From positions 62,001 through 126,000 of the forward strand of contig JABSRP010000024.1 in NCBI GenBank assembly GCA_013215145.1: a stretch of 64,000 bases of DNA. Reading direction: 5' to 3'. This document shows, piece by piece, positions 36,928-46,604 of the stretch. A model generated the notes under the pieces. That model worked only from the letters and a program-made list of their open reading frames with translations, was not told the origin of the DNA and ran no database searches. How positions within the stretch are numbered: position 1 is the first letter of the stretch; each line of letters opens with the position of its first letter. Origin of the DNA: Pseudobacteriovorax sp. GTDB taxonomy: Bacteria; Bdellovibrionota_B; Oligoflexia; Oligoflexales; Oligoflexaceae. The position numbers were made by a program, and so were the translations under genes.

Positions 36928-37064
36928 GTCAGTCTTCCTAAGGTGCCTGAGTGATCTTCAACTGTGTTGTATGTAACACACCTGTGTGGACTCATAGTCT
37001 ATCTAAGGGTTATTTTGCCAGTACAGTACCTAACCAAAAATTAGGATGCAAAAGAATGGCCATA

Positions 37065-37140
37065 GGGTTTTGAAAAACCCCTAAGAACCAAGGAAGCCTT
37101 CCCCCTTAATGGCTTTACTCCAAGAAAAGGTAAGGCTTCC
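37065..37140 (-). terminator. Two hairpins downstream of the SMP-30 gene
   Basis: GGAAGCCTT (37092-37100) pairs with AAGGCTTCC (37132-37140), and further on GGGTTTT pairs with AAAACCC (37065-37080). Both follow the stop of the SMP-30-like gene on the minus strand, before the TonB-like gene, and probably end its transcript. Confidence 0.45.
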
Positions 37141-37170
37141 AGCCGAAGTTTATCGAGTCTCGGTTGTGGG

Positions 37171-38097
37171 TTAGTCTTGCTGGTTCCGTATTCCAGTAAG
37201 TGTTTCGATGACGAAGACCTTGTCTGTGGCAGTGATTAAAAGGGACCTTCCATCTTTTCCGCCAAATGCCAGATTAGACACGTGAGGAGCGTCTACTGGT
37301 ATGATCCCCAATTTTCGGCCTTTTGAGTTGAATACCCAGATCCCTCCTGGGCCAGCAGAAAAAACGTTACCCATATGATCGGCTTTGATTCCATCTGCAA
37401 GTGGATTTTGTCCCTTTGCTGGTTTCTGCCTAGCAAATAGCTTTTTTTGTTGGAGGTCGCTAGACTTCGTCACATCATACACATATATATTTCGATCGGA
37501 AGAGTCAGCCACATATAGTTTTGACTCATCTGGGGAAAAAGCTAATCCGTTGGGAAGTTTAAGATCGCTAGCCACAAGTTGGATAGATCCTTTTTGATCG
37601 ATACGATAGATTCCCCTTACTGGTTGCTCCTCTTTGGCTTTACTGGGCCCATAACCGATAATTCCAAAATTAGGGTCGGTAAAGTAGATAGCTCCATTCG
37701 AATGAATGGTCACATCATTGGGGCTGTTCAGTTTTTTCCCCTGAAAATGGCTCGCAATAACTTTTTCTTGCCCTTTGTTATCTCGTTTGACCATGGTGCG
37801 ATCATGACGTGCGGAAATCAGGTAGCCATTCTTATCGAAGGCATTACCATTAGAATATCTTGATGACTTATTGAAGACGCGAACTTTAGTGCCAGGAGTC
37901 CATTGGTACTGCCTATTACCCATCAGATCACTAAAGACCCAATAACCCTGAGGTGACCATGCGGGACCTTCTGTAAACTTAAAGCCACTTGCCACTTCCT
38001 TAACGCTTTGATCTTTGTTTATGACCCCCGGAATTTCGAGTCCAAAGACGGTTGAGCTTACTAGTGATATTGCGAAGGTTATGATGATACGTTTCAT
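37171..38097 (-). CDS. Exported SMP-30/gluconolactonase-family protein
   Basis: A 308-residue six-bladed propeller with a signal peptide (ending VFG-L). Conserved metal-site segments are 'FTEGPAWSPQGYWVFSD' (Glu), 'LNSPNDVTIHSNGAIYFTDP' (Asn) and 'LPNGLAFSPDESKLYVADS' (Asn/Asp). It may hydrolyse sugar lactones or related esters outside the cytoplasm. It is divergently transcribed from a LysR gene, with a perfect palindrome between them. Confidence 0.88.
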   Translation of the reverse strand: MKRIIITFAISLVSSTVFGLEIPGVINKDQSVKEVASGFKFTEGPAWSPQGYWVFSDLMGNRQYQWTPGTKVRVFNKSSRYSNGNAFDKNGYLISARHDRTMVKRDNKGQEKVIASHFQGKKLNSPNDVTIHSNGAIYFTDPNFGIIGYGPSKAKEEQPVRGIYRIDQKGSIQLVASDLKLPNGLAFSPDESKLYVADSSDRNIYVYDVTKSSDLQQKKLFARQKPAKGQNPLADGIKADHMGNVFSAGPGGIWVFNSKGRKLGIIPVDAPHVSNLAFGGKDGRSLLITATDKVFVIETLTGIRNQQD

Positions 38098-38201
38098 GGT
38101 TAAAAATCCTTTGTTGATGGAGGCAAATAGTTCTGCCACCTGAGATAGGACATTTATCGTCTTTTCTAGATTTGAAATAAATATCTAAAAGCGGTAAAAT
38201 A

Positions 38202-38219
38202 TATTCCATATATGGAATA
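38202..38219. promoter_or_regulatory. Perfect 18-bp palindrome TATTCCATATATGGAATA, candidate LysR operator
   Basis: The palindrome lies 15 bp before the LysR start codon and about 105 bp upstream of the SMP-30-like gene. Its location and symmetry fit autoregulation and control of the divergent gene. Its half-site TATGGAATA recurs at 15612-15620 in front of the first LysR gene. Confidence 0.65.
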
Positions 38220-38233
38220 ATGAGGTTTAGTTT

Positions 38234-39127
38234 ATGGACCTAAATTCATTAAATTTTTTTACTAAAATAGTAAAAAGCGGCGGATATTCAAAGGCAGCCA
38301 AGACCTATCAAATCCCTGTTGCGACACTAAGTCGAAGAGTGAGTCTTCTAGAGGAGGAACTCTCCATTAGATTGTTAGACCGATCGACTCGGCAACTACG
38401 TCTGACGGATGCAGGCCAAATACTTTACGATTATGCCTTGCGTGGTTTGGAGGAAATAGAAAGTGGTCGACTTGCTTTGGAAAATCAACAGAAGCAAATT
38501 AAAGGCCAATTAAGGCTGTCGATACCAACTAGTTTCGTTCCCTGGCGAGAGGTGTTGACGCTATTTCAGCAGCGTTACCCCGAAGTGCAAATGGATGTTT
38601 TTGCGACTGACAGAAAGGTGGATTTGATCGCTGACGGAATCGATGTAGCCTTGAGGATCAATGAGAGCGAACAGCAGTCTATCGTCGCTCGAAAATTAGG
38701 TAGCTATCGCCACCAGGTCGTTGCCAGTCCAAAATTTATCGAAACCTATGGCTGCCCAGAAAACCCAGAGCAGATGCATAGATTTCCTTGTGCTGCATGG
38801 TATAGCCTCAATCCTGACAATCGCTGGCTGTTAGGAGGTAGGCGAGCAGAGGTAAGACCAACAATTCGAACCAATGATTATGAGCATTTGCTCTCTATTG
38901 CTTTGGCTGGGCAAGGTATCGTTGAGCTGCCGCCGTATCTCAGCCAACCCTATGTTGAACAAGGTAGTCTTGTGATCCTACTTAAAAAGTATCCGCCACC
39001 CAGAGTCCATTTTAGCCTTGTCTATCCCACGCGTCGGTACTTGTCTTTAGTGGTACGGCATTACATAGATTTCTGCGTCGCTTGTATCGAACAAAACACC
39101 GTCGCAACGGCTATTGAAGCCTACTAA
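38234..39127 (+). CDS. LysR-family transcriptional regulator
   Basis: A 297-residue LysR regulator with HTH 'VKSGGYSKAAKTYQIPVATL' and 'LEEELSIRLLDRSTRQLRLT' and an effector-binding domain ('GQLRLSIPTSFVPWREVLTL', 'DVALRINESEQQSIVARKLG'). It closely resembles the regulators at 15734 and 58422 in domain pattern. It faces the SMP-30-like gene. Its stop overlaps the end of the convergent peptidase gene by 4 bp. Confidence 0.92.
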   Translation: MDLNSLNFFTKIVKSGGYSKAAKTYQIPVATLSRRVSLLEEELSIRLLDRSTRQLRLTDAGQILYDYALRGLEEIESGRLALENQQKQIKGQLRLSIPTSFVPWREVLTLFQQRYPEVQMDVFATDRKVDLIADGIDVALRINESEQQSIVARKLGSYRHQVVASPKFIETYGCPENPEQMHRFPCAAWYSLNPDNRWLLGGRRAEVRPTIRTNDYEHLLSIALAGQGIVELPPYLSQPYVEQGSLVILLKKYPPPRVHFSLVYPTRRYLSLVVRHYIDFCVACIEQNTVATAIEAY

Positions 39128-40047
39128 GGTTTCTGACTTACGAATCTCATGACATCGTTTAGAAATCTCTCTGGCTCCTCAATGTGGGGATAATGCCCAG
39201 ATTGCCAATAAGTCTTGAACATGAATCCCGGTAAATCTGAGGTTTTTTCCGATGCCCCGTCCATTAATACATCGTGAAACCCATTGATTAATAGTACAGG
39301 AATATCGTCATTGATACCTTCGGTAAGTCGAAGACTAAACGGGTAGTCCTCTCTGTAAAGGGTGTCTCGCACCTTTCGATAGGTATCATCTCGTTCGGCA
39401 ACACTAGCCTCTTCAATCAATCTAAAATAGTGGTTCTTTGAGTTTTGATTAGCCCAATAATAATTAGACCTTTTTCCGCTGTCTAGTAGTTTGGAGCGAA
39501 GCTCCTTTGCAGCTAGCCATGGGACATATACCTCATCCTCCGAGTTCGTAATCATTCCCTTTAGGAAAGAATTGTAGGTTTTTTGGTCCTGTTGTTTTAG
39601 TAGTAAGAGATCCATGAGGAACGAACGATTCTTTGGAGCAGCTAAATCAATATCGATACCGCATAGAATAAGAGACCTGATTCTGTTGGGGTATTTTAGG
39701 TGGTAATCTCTCGCTAGCCAAGCTCCATAGCTGTGGCCTACCAACGTATCTATGGCAATACCATGTTCCTTGAGTTTTTGGTAAATCAACTCGATATCTT
39801 CTATGTTTCGCTCGTGGCTGGCTTTATCGGGAATTCCTTGGCTACGACCGCAGGCGTATTGGTCATATACTATCCATTGAATACTCTCTGACCATAATCT
39901 TTGGTATTCCCTCAGTAAGCTTTCGTAACCTGCCGAATGGCCTCCGGGCCCTCCGTGTACAAATAGAATTGTTCGTGGGGCGGAGAGGTCTCCAAGAGTA
40001 GATAGGTATAGAGGTAAGGTTTTTTCAATATAGCTCTTTTGGGGCAT
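39124..40047 (-). CDS. Alpha/beta hydrolase of the proline iminopeptidase type
   Basis: A 307-residue alpha/beta hydrolase. The oxyanion motif 'FVHGGPGGHSAG' (HGGPG) and 'YDQYACGRSQG' are typical of peptidase family S33, and the nucleophile elbow is 'LVGHSYGAWLAR' (GHSYG). The Asp is probably in 'LINGFHDVLMDG' and the His in 'WQSGHYPHIEEPERF'. There is no signal peptide from the ATG at 40047. Substrate specificity is not certain. Confidence 0.87.
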   Translation of the reverse strand: MPQKSYIEKTLPLYLSTLGDLSAPRTILFVHGGPGGHSAGYESLLREYQRLWSESIQWIVYDQYACGRSQGIPDKASHERNIEDIELIYQKLKEHGIAIDTLVGHSYGAWLARDYHLKYPNRIRSLILCGIDIDLAAPKNRSFLMDLLLLKQQDQKTYNSFLKGMITNSEDEVYVPWLAAKELRSKLLDSGKRSNYYWANQNSKNHYFRLIEEASVAERDDTYRKVRDTLYREDYPFSLRLTEGINDDIPVLLINGFHDVLMDGASEKTSDLPGFMFKTYWQSGHYPHIEEPERFLNDVMRFVSQKP

Positions 40048-40250
40048 TTTAGGGCCTTTAAAGTAATGGTTTGAAAGACTGATAATACATTGTATCAACA
40101 GAACTTTCGATTTTTACTTCTTTTGCCCCATGGGTGATTTTGCCAATTTAGGAACTAAAATACTTTTTAAGTTTTGTGCAAAAATATCGATAACTCCGTT
40201 GAGTCAGCGACCTTTTTTCTACTCAGTGATTAAGTGATGTTCGGAAAGTT

Positions 40251-43094
40251 ATGAAACGCAAACTAAAAAGAAGTCTTGTAGATCTAACGGCATTTATATT
40301 GGCGATTTTTTATCTTAGTAAAAATGTATATGCAGGTCAGGATACTATTCTCATTTCCGAAGATGGCGATTTGCCTCAAATTGAAGCCGTACATATAGCT
40401 TCTTATCAAGACAACGTTGCGATCGATAGTTCCATTGATCCCTCGTCTTTTGTTTACGACTGGTTTTTCGGTCAAATAAAGACCAGTCAACCTGATATTT
40501 GGGAATTTTTTGATAATTCTTATGAAAAAAGCAATGCTCAAAGACTAGAAATGCTGTTGGAAAAATCTGATGAATTTCAGACCCATGATAAACTACCAAG
40601 GTTTCCCTTCGGTAAAAATAACAGATGGTATCGCTTTGAGTTTGAAACACTGGGTAATGTCGATCTCAGTGAAATTTATCTAATTGTTTCTGGATGGTCA
40701 TTTGATACTACCTTTTTTGCGGTAGAGAACGGTAAAGTTGGACAAATTCTTCGCAGGAATATCACCTTCATCGAGGATAATGATACGATTATTCAAATTG
40801 GCAATCAGCTTGCTATTCCGTTATCGATCCTATCTGAATCGGAAAAAACAAAAGAGCTTTATGTTCGCGTTCAAATCGCTGGAGAGACAGATAACATATC
40901 ATTTCGCCTGAGTGATCGAAAAAGCCTAATTTTGGAGGGTAGGTATTGGCTGGTACTACAAAGTATTTTTATTGGTATAGTCGTATCCTTATTTATATAT
41001 AACTTCGCAATCTTTTTGATTTCAAGAGAAAGCCTGTATTTTCATTATACGATGTACTTAGCAGCGATGGGTACCTATATTGCCGGTCAAAAAGGTCTTT
41101 GGCCCTATCTTTTAGAGAATAGCTATCGTTCGACTGGTGTTATTATGGTCAGTTCGGTATGCATGATTCTATTTTTCCTGATCCGTTTTATGCGTTCTTT
41201 TTTGAATCTCTCCGATAAACTACCTAAAGTTGATCGAGTCCTAACTTACTTTGCTTGGAGTGTAGGCCTTATCGTACCACTTCAGTTTCTTTTAGGATAT
41301 TCTATCTCTATCATTGCAGTAAGTTTACAGGCACTATATGTAGTTACAACAATTCTCGGAATCTCTATTGTATTGAGTATGCGTGGTGACAAATATGCGA
41401 TGTTTTTTTTAGTGGCTTTCCTTTCACCATTAATCGGTGGTATTTTTAAAGCTGGCTATGCCTTAGGATTCTTGGATCATTCACCTTTAGCATCTCATGG
41501 TTTACAGTTTGGAGCCGCATTTGAAATGCTTTTACTTTCGATTGCGATGGGAGACAAAATCCGATCCTTACTTAATGAAGTCGAAAGCCTAGTACGGAAA
41601 AAAACGAAACATATCCAATCAATGTTAGACAATATTAAGCAAGGTATCTTTACAATCGAAGAAAGCCCAGATTTATTGATTCATCCAGAATATTCAGAGG
41701 AGTTGAAGGCTATACTTGGGAAAGATCAAATTGGGTCACGGAGTTTTCGGGAAGTTATCCTCGAGAAGTCGAGTCTTGATTCGGATGAAAGAGCGATGGT
41801 TGCCGAAGTTATTCAAACTTCCTTGGGTGAAGATTCCCTAACATTTCACGCGAATGCTGGCAACTTGATGGACGATTGCGTGTACGAATCTCCTGAGGGG
41901 CCGAAAGTTCTTGAATTCGATTGGACACCGATCACCAATGAACAGGATCAGATTGAGAGTTTTTTAGTCAGCTGTCGTGATGTGACAGCAAAACGCGAAG
42001 CTGATCGAAGACTACAGAAACAGGAAGAGGAAATCGCGATTATTTGTGAGATTGTGAGTGCCGACCAAAGGCAGTTCCAGAGCTTTATAAATGACGCTTT
42101 GGGAAAAGCAGATACCTATAGTAAATGCCTTGCCGATAGACAAAACCTGAATACGATAATTAAACAGATCGCCATCGATCTCCATACAGCTAAAGGTTTA
42201 TCGAGAGTTTTAGGCTTGAAGCGTTTAGCTAGTACAATACACGAAGTCGAAGAATACTTTTCTTCTGCTGGTGAGGGCAAGATAGAACCGACTTACGACG
42301 GAATTTCCGGAGCTCTCGAAGGATTTATTGATATGGCCAAGTTTTATCAAACGATATATACTCAAAGGATCAGTAGAGAAACGGACTCTATGTATTTAAA
42401 TGATGAGACTCTCACAACCATCATATCGATGATGAACAAAATGACTCTTGATGAAAGACAAATGTCGGCTTTCAAGGATTTACAGCGCCTAAATTATCGT
42501 TCCCCTAAAGCGGGCTTAACAAACCTGATTGATTCCCTTGGCGCGATTGCTACCCAATTGAAGAAGCCAGTACCAAAGGTTAAGATTGACGATCAAGTCA
42601 TGATATCAAAAAAGCTATCAAAAAGAATCAATGCCATCTTAATTCATCTATTTCGAAACTCTCTCGATCATGGGCTTGAGGATATAGATACCAGAATTGC
42701 CAAAGGAAAATCTGAGCAAGGTACGATCACTTGCCAGATTTACCTCGAAGAAAACGAGCTAAGGCTAGATTTTTATGACGACGGTGGAGGATTAGATACT
42801 GAAAGTGTCCGCAAAAAAGCTGAGTCTCTGAATTTCGTGTCTGAGGTAAAAAGGATGACGCCAGAGGAAGTATCCCAATTGCTTTTTGAAGACGGTCTAT
42901 CGACAAAAACTAAGGTCACAGATATTTCGGGACGGGGAGTTGGATTGAGCGCAGTAAGATCTTGCCTTCGGTCTTCAGGAGGCGATATTACCGTTAAATT
43001 AGGTAAACAGTTGGACAATGGTTGTTACGAATTTAGCTTTCAACTGCGATTACCTATTGAAGATTACTCTGTTTTGCAGCCTCATGCGGCTTAA
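40251..43094 (+). CDS. 7TM-DISM sensor with Hpt and CheA-like HATPase domains (copy B)
   Basis: A 947-residue sensor, paralogue of the one at 19230-22031. It has a signal peptide (to YAG), a periplasmic DISMED2-type domain (about 60-220), seven membrane helices (about 228-425), a coiled coil, a PAS-like segment ('LEFDWTPITNEQ', 'FLVSCRDVTAKRE'), an Hpt domain ('DLHTAKGLSRVLG', phospho-His about 645) and a CheA-like ATPase domain ('HLFRNSLDHGLED' about 798; 'VTDISGRGVGLSAV'). No receiver or CheW domain is present, so it needs a response regulator encoded elsewhere. Confidence 0.88.
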   Translation: MKRKLKRSLVDLTAFILAIFYLSKNVYAGQDTILISEDGDLPQIEAVHIASYQDNVAIDSSIDPSSFVYDWFFGQIKTSQPDIWEFFDNSYEKSNAQRLEMLLEKSDEFQTHDKLPRFPFGKNNRWYRFEFETLGNVDLSEIYLIVSGWSFDTTFFAVENGKVGQILRRNITFIEDNDTIIQIGNQLAIPLSILSESEKTKELYVRVQIAGETDNISFRLSDRKSLILEGRYWLVLQSIFIGIVVSLFIYNFAIFLISRESLYFHYTMYLAAMGTYIAGQKGLWPYLLENSYRSTGVIMVSSVCMILFFLIRFMRSFLNLSDKLPKVDRVLTYFAWSVGLIVPLQFLLGYSISIIAVSLQALYVVTTILGISIVLSMRGDKYAMFFLVAFLSPLIGGIFKAGYALGFLDHSPLASHGLQFGAAFEMLLLSIAMGDKIRSLLNEVESLVRKKTKHIQSMLDNIKQGIFTIEESPDLLIHPEYSEELKAILGKDQIGSRSFREVILEKSSLDSDERAMVAEVIQTSLGEDSLTFHANAGNLMDDCVYESPEGPKVLEFDWTPITNEQDQIESFLVSCRDVTAKREADRRLQKQEEEIAIICEIVSADQRQFQSFINDALGKADTYSKCLADRQNLNTIIKQIAIDLHTAKGLSRVLGLKRLASTIHEVEEYFSSAGEGKIEPTYDGISGALEGFIDMAKFYQTIYTQRISRETDSMYLNDETLTTIISMMNKMTLDERQMSAFKDLQRLNYRSPKAGLTNLIDSLGAIATQLKKPVPKVKIDDQVMISKKLSKRINAILIHLFRNSLDHGLEDIDTRIAKGKSEQGTITCQIYLEENELRLDFYDDGGGLDTESVRKKAESLNFVSEVKRMTPEEVSQLLFEDGLSTKTKVTDISGRGVGLSAVRSCLRSSGGDITVKLGKQLDNGCYEFSFQLRLPIEDYSVLQPHAA

Positions 43095-43268
43095 ACTAAT
43101 CATTTGTATTTTGACGCGCAAATCCTATTTCCTTTTGGAAACGTTCGTTTCACATGAAGATAAAAATCTCACTTAATACAATAAAATTAATGATCTAGAA
43201 AGTATTCACAGGTTTTTTTATGCTAGGTCGATGAGCTCCTTAATTGGATGAATTTTGGAGGCAGGACG

Positions 43269-44255
43269 ATGTTTCGGAGAACTTTACCAGCGATTATCGC
43301 CGTATCTATGGCCATTGGTTGTGGTCTTGAAGATGCTGAAGAGACGGCATCGACAAATTCTATTGCTGCAGATGAAAACGGAAACTTTACCTTAAAAATG
43401 GGAATTCCTACCTCAGCTCTAAGGCTTCAGTCTAGTGGCGGTGAGGGTATTGATCCTTCAAGTTTTACGATTCCCCTTCATAGGGTCGCTTTCTATGAAA
43501 GCGAATACTGCGACGATGCCTCGCCCCTTGTCGCTGAGTTGGACGGAACGAGACAAGACTTTATGGATAACCCGACAATATGGAAAGGTAATTTACCAGA
43601 GGGGACCTATAAATGTATCGCTTTTGAGATGGGTACCATCGTTAAGGTCACACCATCTGAAGACTCAGAAAACGATGTTTGTCAAGCTGGCGTTGAGTTT
43701 GATTTGCAAGTCTGTGGAGAGGGTGGGGAATATGTCACTATAGAAGGAGAGGAAAAATCCTGTGTTGGTGACGAAACAGATAAAGCCACTCTCTACCTTT
43801 CGACGGTAGCAGAAAGGATCACGGATGAAAGCGTCTATACATCGGAGTCCTATCCATTTTCGAAACCCCCAACAGCAGAAAACAAACAAACGGGAGCTTC
43901 GACTCTCTCAGCCGCTTTGGTTGTAACTTCGGAAACGATCGGAAGCTTTACAGTAGATGCTAGCGGGGCTATTGCCGAAGGTTATGGTCGCGGCGATGGG
44001 GACGAAGGTGATGGAAGCGGATCAGGTAGTGAGCAAGAAGGTCAAAATCTTTCGGCTTTTTTGCAGTCCGGACCTACGGAAGAGCAATGTCAAAAGTGTG
44101 GGCCTGGCGGGGAATGGGAAAATGATTCGGCTCGCTGTGACGGAGTCACCTTCGAAGCATGCGGAGGTGAAGGTTCAGGACAGGATGGAAATTCAAATAG
44201 TAGCAGCGATGAGCTTAGCTGCGAAATGGAAGAACCTCTTTGGGGCTTTGAATAA
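43269..44255 (+). CDS. Acidic Cys-rich lipoprotein of unknown function
   Basis: A 328-residue lipoprotein (ATG 43269, GGAGG eight bases upstream; lipobox near AIGC). The body begins with a beta-rich domain ('IPLHRVAFYESEYCDDASPL'), contains several Cys pairs, a Gly/Asp/Ser-rich linker ('GRGDGDEGDGSGSGSEQEG') and a Cys-rich C-terminal part ('EEQCQKCGPGGEWE'). No family recognised. It sits 174 bp after kinase copy B on the same strand, with a likely separate promoter. Confidence 0.65.
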   Translation: MFRRTLPAIIAVSMAIGCGLEDAEETASTNSIAADENGNFTLKMGIPTSALRLQSSGGEGIDPSSFTIPLHRVAFYESEYCDDASPLVAELDGTRQDFMDNPTIWKGNLPEGTYKCIAFEMGTIVKVTPSEDSENDVCQAGVEFDLQVCGEGGEYVTIEGEEKSCVGDETDKATLYLSTVAERITDESVYTSESYPFSKPPTAENKQTGASTLSAALVVTSETIGSFTVDASGAIAEGYGRGDGDEGDGSGSGSEQEGQNLSAFLQSGPTEEQCQKCGPGGEWENDSARCDGVTFEACGGEGSGQDGNSNSSSDELSCEMEEPLWGFE

Positions 44256-44389
44256 AAATCGTTCTTTCTGAATTTCGAGATTATCTGGCTCGAAATTCAG
44301 ATTCGTAAGAGTCATAATTTTCGAAAAAGTTTTTATGGCTCAATCCGGCATGATTTTTGGATCAGAAGGAGAGTCGTCTACTGAATGGT

Positions 44390-45151
44390 TTACGACTTTC
44401 TTAATGAAGAGTTCTTAAATAGATAAAGGCCAAACCCAACATAGTCTCGGCCAAGCCTATTGTAGCCGTTAAGCCAGTAAGTAACTTTTTTATATTTCTC
44501 AACAGCTTCTTTCTCTGGAAACCTATCGGCTAATTGACTAACCACGGGTAAGTTGTTCAACCACTCATAGTCATTGTAATCATCGTCACTAGCGACGGTT
44601 GCATAAAGAGGTACCAAATCAGCACTAACACCATTTTCAATGTTGGTATTGTGATCGGTAATCAAGTCGTCTTCTGGAGCATTCCAAAATTGATCTCTAA
44701 GTTCTTTAGGGGGAGGACGTTTCCAGAAAGCATCAGCAATCATTACATAGCCATTTGGTTTGCAGCATTGTTTTAGTGCTGCTAATGTTTTTGCGTAGCC
44801 GCCGAAAACGTGAGTTGAACCCAAGCACATGGCAAGATCGAAGGTCGATAGTTTGTTCATATTATTGAGGTGACCTAGCTGAGCTTCAGCTTCTCCCTCC
44901 AAATATTCGACTCGATTCTCAAACCCTTTTGATTCAAAAAGGTTCTTTGCATTTACCAACGTAGCGCTATCGAGTTCGTTAAGAGTAGAATGAGTTCCAT
45001 ATTTTTCACTAATTAAGAGAGGAATTCTTCCATTTCCAGAACCAAAATCAATGACCTTTTGCCCTTTTTGCAGTGGTATGAGGTCTATGGACCTCATAAG
45101 CTTATTAAATCCTAGAGGATTATCCCATTCTAGATAGTGATTAATGGCCAT
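44390..45151 (-). CDS. SAM-dependent methyltransferase
   Basis: A 253-residue class I methyltransferase. Motif I is 'VIDFGSGNGRIPLLISEKYG', the acidic motif II follows in 'STLNELDSATLVNAKNLFES', and motif IV-like 'STFDLAMCLGSTHVFGGY' includes the catalytic loop. It resembles small-molecule methyltransferases (UbiE-like). It is last in a tight VOC-GNAT-GST-methyltransferase operon, 21 bp after the GST gene. Confidence 0.85.
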   Translation of the reverse strand: MAINHYLEWDNPLGFNKLMRSIDLIPLQKGQKVIDFGSGNGRIPLLISEKYGTHSTLNELDSATLVNAKNLFESKGFENRVEYLEGEAEAQLGHLNNMNKLSTFDLAMCLGSTHVFGGYAKTLAALKQCCKPNGYVMIADAFWKRPPPKELRDQFWNAPEDDLITDHNTNIENGVSADLVPLYATVASDDDYNDYEWLNNLPVVSQLADRFPEKEAVEKYKKVTYWLNGYNRLGRDYVGFGLYLFKNSSLRKS

Positions 45152-45172
45152 ATCGTCCTTCTAATGATGTTT

Positions 45173-45757
45173 TTAACTGTTTATATTCCAACTATCAAGC
45201 TTCTGCAAATGAGAGAGGTATTTGTCGATAGTCTCGGTCTTCTTTGCCAAACCAAACTGGGTGGCCCAGGCCATGGACATACCAAGCAGAATATCGGCTG
45301 CAGTCAGTTGTGATCCGAACAGATACGGATCGGCACTTTCTAGGCGTTTAGTCACAGTATCAAAAACTAATTCAGGGCTTCCCCAACCAAGCTGCTGCCT
45401 TTTGCCCTCAAATTTTAGGTTAGCTTGAGCCATTGCGGGATCGATACACGTGCTAGCAAAAACAAGCCAACGAAGGTATTCGCCCCTATTTTTGTCATGA
45501 ATACCCGGAGCTAAATCCCTATGAGTTTTGTACTTGTCAGCAAGGTAAATAAAAATGGCCGTGCTTTCTGTAACGACGACTTCGCCATCTTGAATCACAG
45601 GGATTTTCCCCATGGGGTTCAACTCTAAAAACTCCGGGGTACGCATGGAACCATCACCATATTCCACAATAATCGATTCATAGGGAACTTTGAGCTCTTC
45701 GAGTAAGCAGTGTGTCATCACAGCACGTGACTGGGGATTATGGTAGAACTTGATCAT
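45173..45757 (-). CDS. Glutathione S-transferase family protein
   Basis: A 194-residue GST with the N-domain signature 'NPMGKIPVIQDGEVVVTES' and 'TAIFIYLADKY', and a C-domain motif 'YLFGSQLTAADILLGMSMAW'. It lies between a GNAT gene and a methyltransferase gene on the same strand (31-bp and 21-bp gaps). The context suggests detoxification or xenobiotic conjugation. Confidence 0.9.
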   Translation of the reverse strand: MIKFYHNPQSRAVMTHCLLEELKVPYESIIVEYGDGSMRTPEFLELNPMGKIPVIQDGEVVVTESTAIFIYLADKYKTHRDLAPGIHDKNRGEYLRWLVFASTCIDPAMAQANLKFEGKRQQLGWGSPELVFDTVTKRLESADPYLFGSQLTAADILLGMSMAWATQFGLAKKTETIDKYLSHLQKLDSWNINS

Positions 45758-45788
45758 AGCGCCTCCCTTTTTTTCGGCAGATTTCCAC

Positions 45789-46604
45789 CTAATGATGCCC
45801 TATACCTTGCCACCAACTCAAGGCGAAGTTTTCCTCACATCTCCGGAATCCCACAGATTCATAGATACGGGCTGCATGATACTCAGCGTCCGCCTCCATG
45901 ACAAGGGTATCGACAGGGAAATCTTCCATAGCCCGGAGCCCTGCCTGATAAACGAGAGAGCCGCAAATGCCTTGGCGTCTAAACTTTGGATGAGTCCCGA
46001 CATTTTGATATCGAGCGATGCTATTCTTGAAAAAGATTCCAAGATCCGCAACTAGTTGGTCGCCAATATAAGCTCCAAACCAGTGACCCATACCCGCCAA
46101 CGACATGGCTCTATATTGTGACATTTGATTTCGTTTGAAGGCTTCATAATGCTTATTCAAATGTCTGGGGTCTGCACAGAGTGTCTGTAGGTGGATGACG
46201 TCTTCCCACCCAGAGTCATCAGATATTTTTTTGAGTTTGAATTCTGGTGTTTCTCGGAAATATGGTGGGGGATGGAGCCTTTCTGCTGTTAATACTACTG
46301 CCGAGTCTAGTTCAAATGATGCTTCCAAAAATTCTCTATAGTAACCTTGCTTGTCTCCCGTGGAATCCCAGGTAAAGACATAATGATGAGACTGTTGATA
46401 ATAGGTAAATTCTTGGTCAAAAATGGATTTCCACTTTTTAAAGCATCCCTTTGTCGGAGGCTGATCAAATACGATATAGTTTCCCCAATGGTATTCCGGG
46501 TTGCTTGGTGTTTTAATGACAGTATAGTTTCCCCTGTCAAGGATCTCACCACCGAACTCGGCGAAGATAAGGTCCGACTGTCGTCCTAAAGAGTGAATAA
46601 TCAT
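45789..46604 (-). CDS. GNAT-family acetyltransferase
   Basis: A 271-residue protein with a C-terminal GNAT domain: 'YIGDQLVADLGIFFKNSIAR', the acetyl-CoA loop in 'THPKFRRQGICGSLVYQAG' (R/Q-x-x-G-x-G/C) and 'EADAEYHAARIYESVGFRRC'. The N-terminal half is less conserved and may bind the acceptor. It overlaps the upstream VOC gene by 4 bp, so the two are translationally coupled. Confidence 0.87.
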   Translation of the reverse strand: MIIHSLGRQSDLIFAEFGGEILDRGNYTVIKTPSNPEYHWGNYIVFDQPPTKGCFKKWKSIFDQEFTYYQQSHHYVFTWDSTGDKQGYYREFLEASFELDSAVVLTAERLHPPPYFRETPEFKLKKISDDSGWEDVIHLQTLCADPRHLNKHYEAFKRNQMSQYRAMSLAGMGHWFGAYIGDQLVADLGIFFKNSIARYQNVGTHPKFRRQGICGSLVYQAGLRAMEDFPVDTLVMEADAEYHAARIYESVGFRRCEENFALSWWQGIGHH

